Shown here piece by piece: positions 4,961-5,093 of a stretch of 5,093 bases of DNA. The first letter of the stretch is position 1; every line of letters starts with the position of its first letter. Below the pieces are notes generated by a model, which saw nothing but the letters and a program-made list of their open reading frames with translations, had not been told where the DNA came from and did not search any database. Where the stretch lies: contig JANPJV010000015.1 in assembly GCA_031425695.1 (NCBI GenBank), positions 1-5,093 on the forward strand, given 5' to 3'. This stretch comes from JANPJV01 sp031425695 (GTDB taxonomy: Bacteria > Pseudomonadota > Gammaproteobacteria > Xanthomonadales > SZUA-5). The translations under genes were made by a program, and so were the position numbers.

Positions 4961-5093
4961 TGGGTTCGGACCTTGTCCGAACGCTCTTGATGTGGAAACA
5001 GCGTCCGGACAAGGTCCGGACCCACGCAGATCAACAGCGTCCGGACAAGGTCCGGACCCACCAGATCAACAGCGTCCGGACAAGGTCCGGACC
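4961..5093. repeat. Cluster of GTCCGGAC palindromic repeats, one inverted and three direct copies
   Basis: One copy runs in the forward sense (4961-4985, hairpin TTCGGAC/GTCCGAA, loop CTT). Three run in the opposite sense at 4997-5024, 5033-5060 and 5068-5093, the last cut by the window end. These three share AACAGCGTCCGGACAAGG, followed by TCCGGACCCA in the first two, at spacings of 36 and 35 bp, separated by CGCAGATC and CCAGATC. The first two opposing copies form 25-bp arms with two differences around a 14-bp spacer, enough for one large hairpin. Each reverse-sense copy holds GTCCGGAC twice, 11 bp apart, and each GTCCGGAC is self-complementary. The cluster starts 47 nt past the stop of the gene at 3753. 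No T-tract follows, so a standard intrinsic terminator is not supported. It is not CRISPR: the spacers are only 7-8 bp and nearly identical. Confidence 0.9.

Noticed and set aside
3696..5012. A 438-residue minus-strand reading frame opposite the membrane-anchored protein
   Set aside because: It has no recognisable domain, is biased to Ala/Arg/His/Gln, starts inside the repeat cluster, and lies opposite a frame with a clear anchor and G/C-rich third positions. Long antisense frames are common in GC-rich DNA.
4961..5024. Intrinsic terminator after the plus-strand gene
   Set aside because: The hairpin is strong but no T-run follows it, and the same sequence occurs in several copies and orientations elsewhere in the window.
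4997..5093. CRISPR array
   Set aside because: Copies are regularly spaced, but the spacers are only 7-8 bp and nearly identical, and a divergent inverted copy is part of the cluster. No cas gene is present.

Overview
The window is GC-rich bacterial DNA with G or C at most third codon positions. It carries a compact three-gene cluster on the minus strand, a divergent membrane-protein gene on the plus strand, and unusually many palindromic intergenic repeats. The composition, the REP-type repeats beginning with GTAG, and the style of the membrane-anchored protein suggest a gammaproteobacterium, probably of the Xanthomonadales/Lysobacterales. That placement is an inference; there is no rRNA or marker gene to prove it.

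Minus strand, in transcription order: a circularly permuted ATP-grasp protein (2168-3586), an alpha-E domain protein (1081-2019) and a transglutaminase-like protein with an intact Cys-His-Asp triad (117-938). This trio is a recurrent bacterial gene neighbourhood, predicted from comparative genomics to make and process a peptide or amide-linked product. In that model the ATP-grasp protein would form amide bonds, the transglutaminase-fold protein would act as a peptidase or amide-transfer enzyme, and the alpha-E protein is an obligate partner of unknown activity. The proteasome-like peptidase (Anbu) that sometimes accompanies the set is not in this window; only 116 bases lie beyond the last gene. 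All three start codons are preceded by an AAGG-type ribosome binding site.

Plus strand: 3753-4913 encodes a 386-residue protein that I cannot assign to a named family. It has an N-terminal membrane anchor, a disordered Ala/Thr/Pro linker and a helical C-terminal domain with four cysteines. It is divergent from the ATP-grasp gene across a 166-bp gap in which I found no convincing promoter.

Repeats: a repeat cluster lies 20 to 47 nt past the stop codon of every one of the four genes. There are at least two palindromic families plus one short tandem array. A head-to-head pair of GTAG-type REP elements lies between the ATP-grasp and alpha-E genes (2048-2147). A second family, built on two GTCCGGAC palindromes 11 bp apart, lies between the alpha-E and transglutaminase genes (989-1059), after the plus-strand gene (4961 to the window end), and as a fragment at bases 1-10. 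Three 23-24-bp degenerate tandem repeats occupy 12-81. Both palindromic families show base changes on both sides of a hairpin stem that keep it paired. The repeats, more than the genes, are the unusual part of this window.
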